A stretch of 6,924 bases of DNA from contig JAJYJL010000434.1 of assembly GCA_021789565.1 (NCBI GenBank), positions 1-6,924 of the forward strand, given 5' to 3'. The DNA comes from Acidobacteriota bacterium. Lineage in GTDB: Bacteria; Acidobacteriota; Terriglobia; UBA7540. Below are positions 6,440 through 6,924 of this stretch, in pieces. The notes beneath the pieces were generated by a model, which had not been told where the DNA came from, did not search any database, and saw nothing but the letters and a program-made list of their open reading frames with translations. Each line of letters opens with the position of its first letter. Positions within the stretch are counted from its first letter, which is position 1. A program made the translations under genes and the position numbers.

Positions 6440-6469
6440 GTGCCTTGCGGCCTGCCGCGCCAGTGGCAC
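6440..6469 (-). other. Hairpin downstream of holB
   Basis: GTGCC (6440-6444) pairs with GGCAC (6465-6469), and an inner GCGG (6447-6450) pairs with CCGC (6455-6458), giving an interrupted GC-rich stem-loop. It lies about 55 bases after the holB stop and just before the candidate hfq promoter. No T-run follows on the minus strand, so Rho-independent termination is not clearly supported. Confidence 0.3.
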
Positions 6470-6523
6470 ACCAGGGAGGACAAGAAAGCGGATAATTAAG
6501 GTGACTGGAATCCGATCTCTTGG

Positions 6524-6924
6524 TTATGCTCCGGGCTGGCATCCCAGCACTTCTGCGGCCAGTGAATCAAAGGTGAGTTGCTGGTTCACGTTGCGGTTTC
6601 GAAGGCTGTGGGAGCGTTCAATGCCCTCTTCGAGTTTCTGAATGCCCTTTAGACCGAGGGCTTGCGCCCACGTTTTCAGGCGCGGGACGAGATCGACATT
6701 CGTGATTGCCTTACTTTCCTGCCCCACCAGTATGTGCATCATATCTCGCAGCAGGATGGACCCGATTGTGAGGGATTCCTCGGTTTTGTCACGACTTTCG
6801 CCAAGCAGCTTTGTGGCCTCAAACAAAGTTTTCCATTGCTGCGGTCCGGGCGGGCGGGCGGCCGTGCCTGCAACCGTATCCACCAGGACCAGCCATGGTT
6901 TGCGCCGATCGACATACTCATTGA
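6524..6924 (-). CDS. holB: DNA polymerase III subunit delta' (partial, C-terminal domain)
   Basis: An open frame of 132 codons runs in from the right window edge and ends at TAA (6524-6526); the N-terminal part, including any AAA+ ATPase domain, lies outside. The visible part starts NEYVDRRKPWLVL and continues as a helical domain with ESLTIGSILLRDMMHILVG, NVDLVPRLKTWAQALG and finally RNRNVNQQLTFDSLAAEVLG. A run of helices with 'LRD..', 'N.DL...L' and a closing 'RNVN.QL...L' is characteristic of the C-terminal collar domain of delta' and related clamp-loader subunits. This domain holds the loader ring together while the sliding clamp is placed on DNA. A GTG at 6881-6883 lies inside the frame, but it is not the start because homologous-looking sequence continues upstream. 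The clamp-loader gamma/tau subunit is a less likely alternative, since its collar has a different ending. Confidence 0.75.
   Translation of the reverse strand, partial: NEYVDRRKPWLVLVDTVAGTAARPPGPQQWKTLFEATKLLGESRDKTEESLTIGSILLRDMMHILVGQESKAITNVDLVPRLKTWAQALGLKGIQKLEEGIERSHSLRNRNVNQQLTFDSLAAEVLGCQPGA

Noticed and set aside
6440..6469. Possible tRNA or small-RNA terminator
   Set aside because: The hairpin has no cloverleaf arms and no T-run, so neither a tRNA nor an intrinsic terminator is supported; it is listed only as a hairpin.
6141..6542. Minus-strand open frame of 133 codons between holB and hfq
   Set aside because: It overlaps the ends of both real genes in another frame, crosses the candidate hfq promoter, and has a low-complexity composition without recognisable motifs.

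Overview
The window looks like chromosomal DNA from an acidobacterium (Acidobacteriota). The grounds are the GC-rich sequence, a very large Oar-type TonB-dependent receptor with an N-terminal carboxypeptidase-regulatory-like domain and the typical C-terminal 'RQIQFGLKLLW' ending, a bacillithiol-type BshA, and an unusual Hfq-like protein with a long N-terminal extension. This assignment is inferred from gene style; there is no rRNA or other decisive marker.

Every gene I can support lies on the minus strand, so transcription runs from right to left. From the right edge the order is: the C-terminal part of the DNA polymerase III delta' subunit (holB, truncated by the window edge); a roughly 300-base gap with a candidate promoter and leader structures; an Hfq-like RNA chaperone with a GTG start and a strong Shine-Dalgarno; a roughly 310-base gap ending in a promoter with a perfect TTGACA; a small exported protein of unknown function; bshA, 37 bases further on and probably in the same operon; an AT-rich promoter region; the 1,102-codon Oar-like outer-membrane receptor; and, at the left edge, the start of a gene for an exported outer-membrane-type protein that begins with GTG and runs off the window.

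Functionally the window mixes housekeeping genes (replication clamp loading, RNA chaperone), low-molecular-weight thiol synthesis (BshA, first step of bacillithiol) and cell-envelope genes (TonB-dependent receptor, a second barrel-like protein, a small secreted protein). There are no mobile elements, CRISPR arrays, tRNAs or rRNAs that I can see, and no clear new multi-gene system. The points most worth a second look are: the Hfq-like protein, whose uridine-pocket positions are replaced by a repeated Lys-Ser-Cys-Ile motif; a promoter that overlaps the most upstream start codon of the Oar gene; an unannotated-looking exported gene at the left edge; and a GC palindrome where the bshA ribosome-binding site would be expected.
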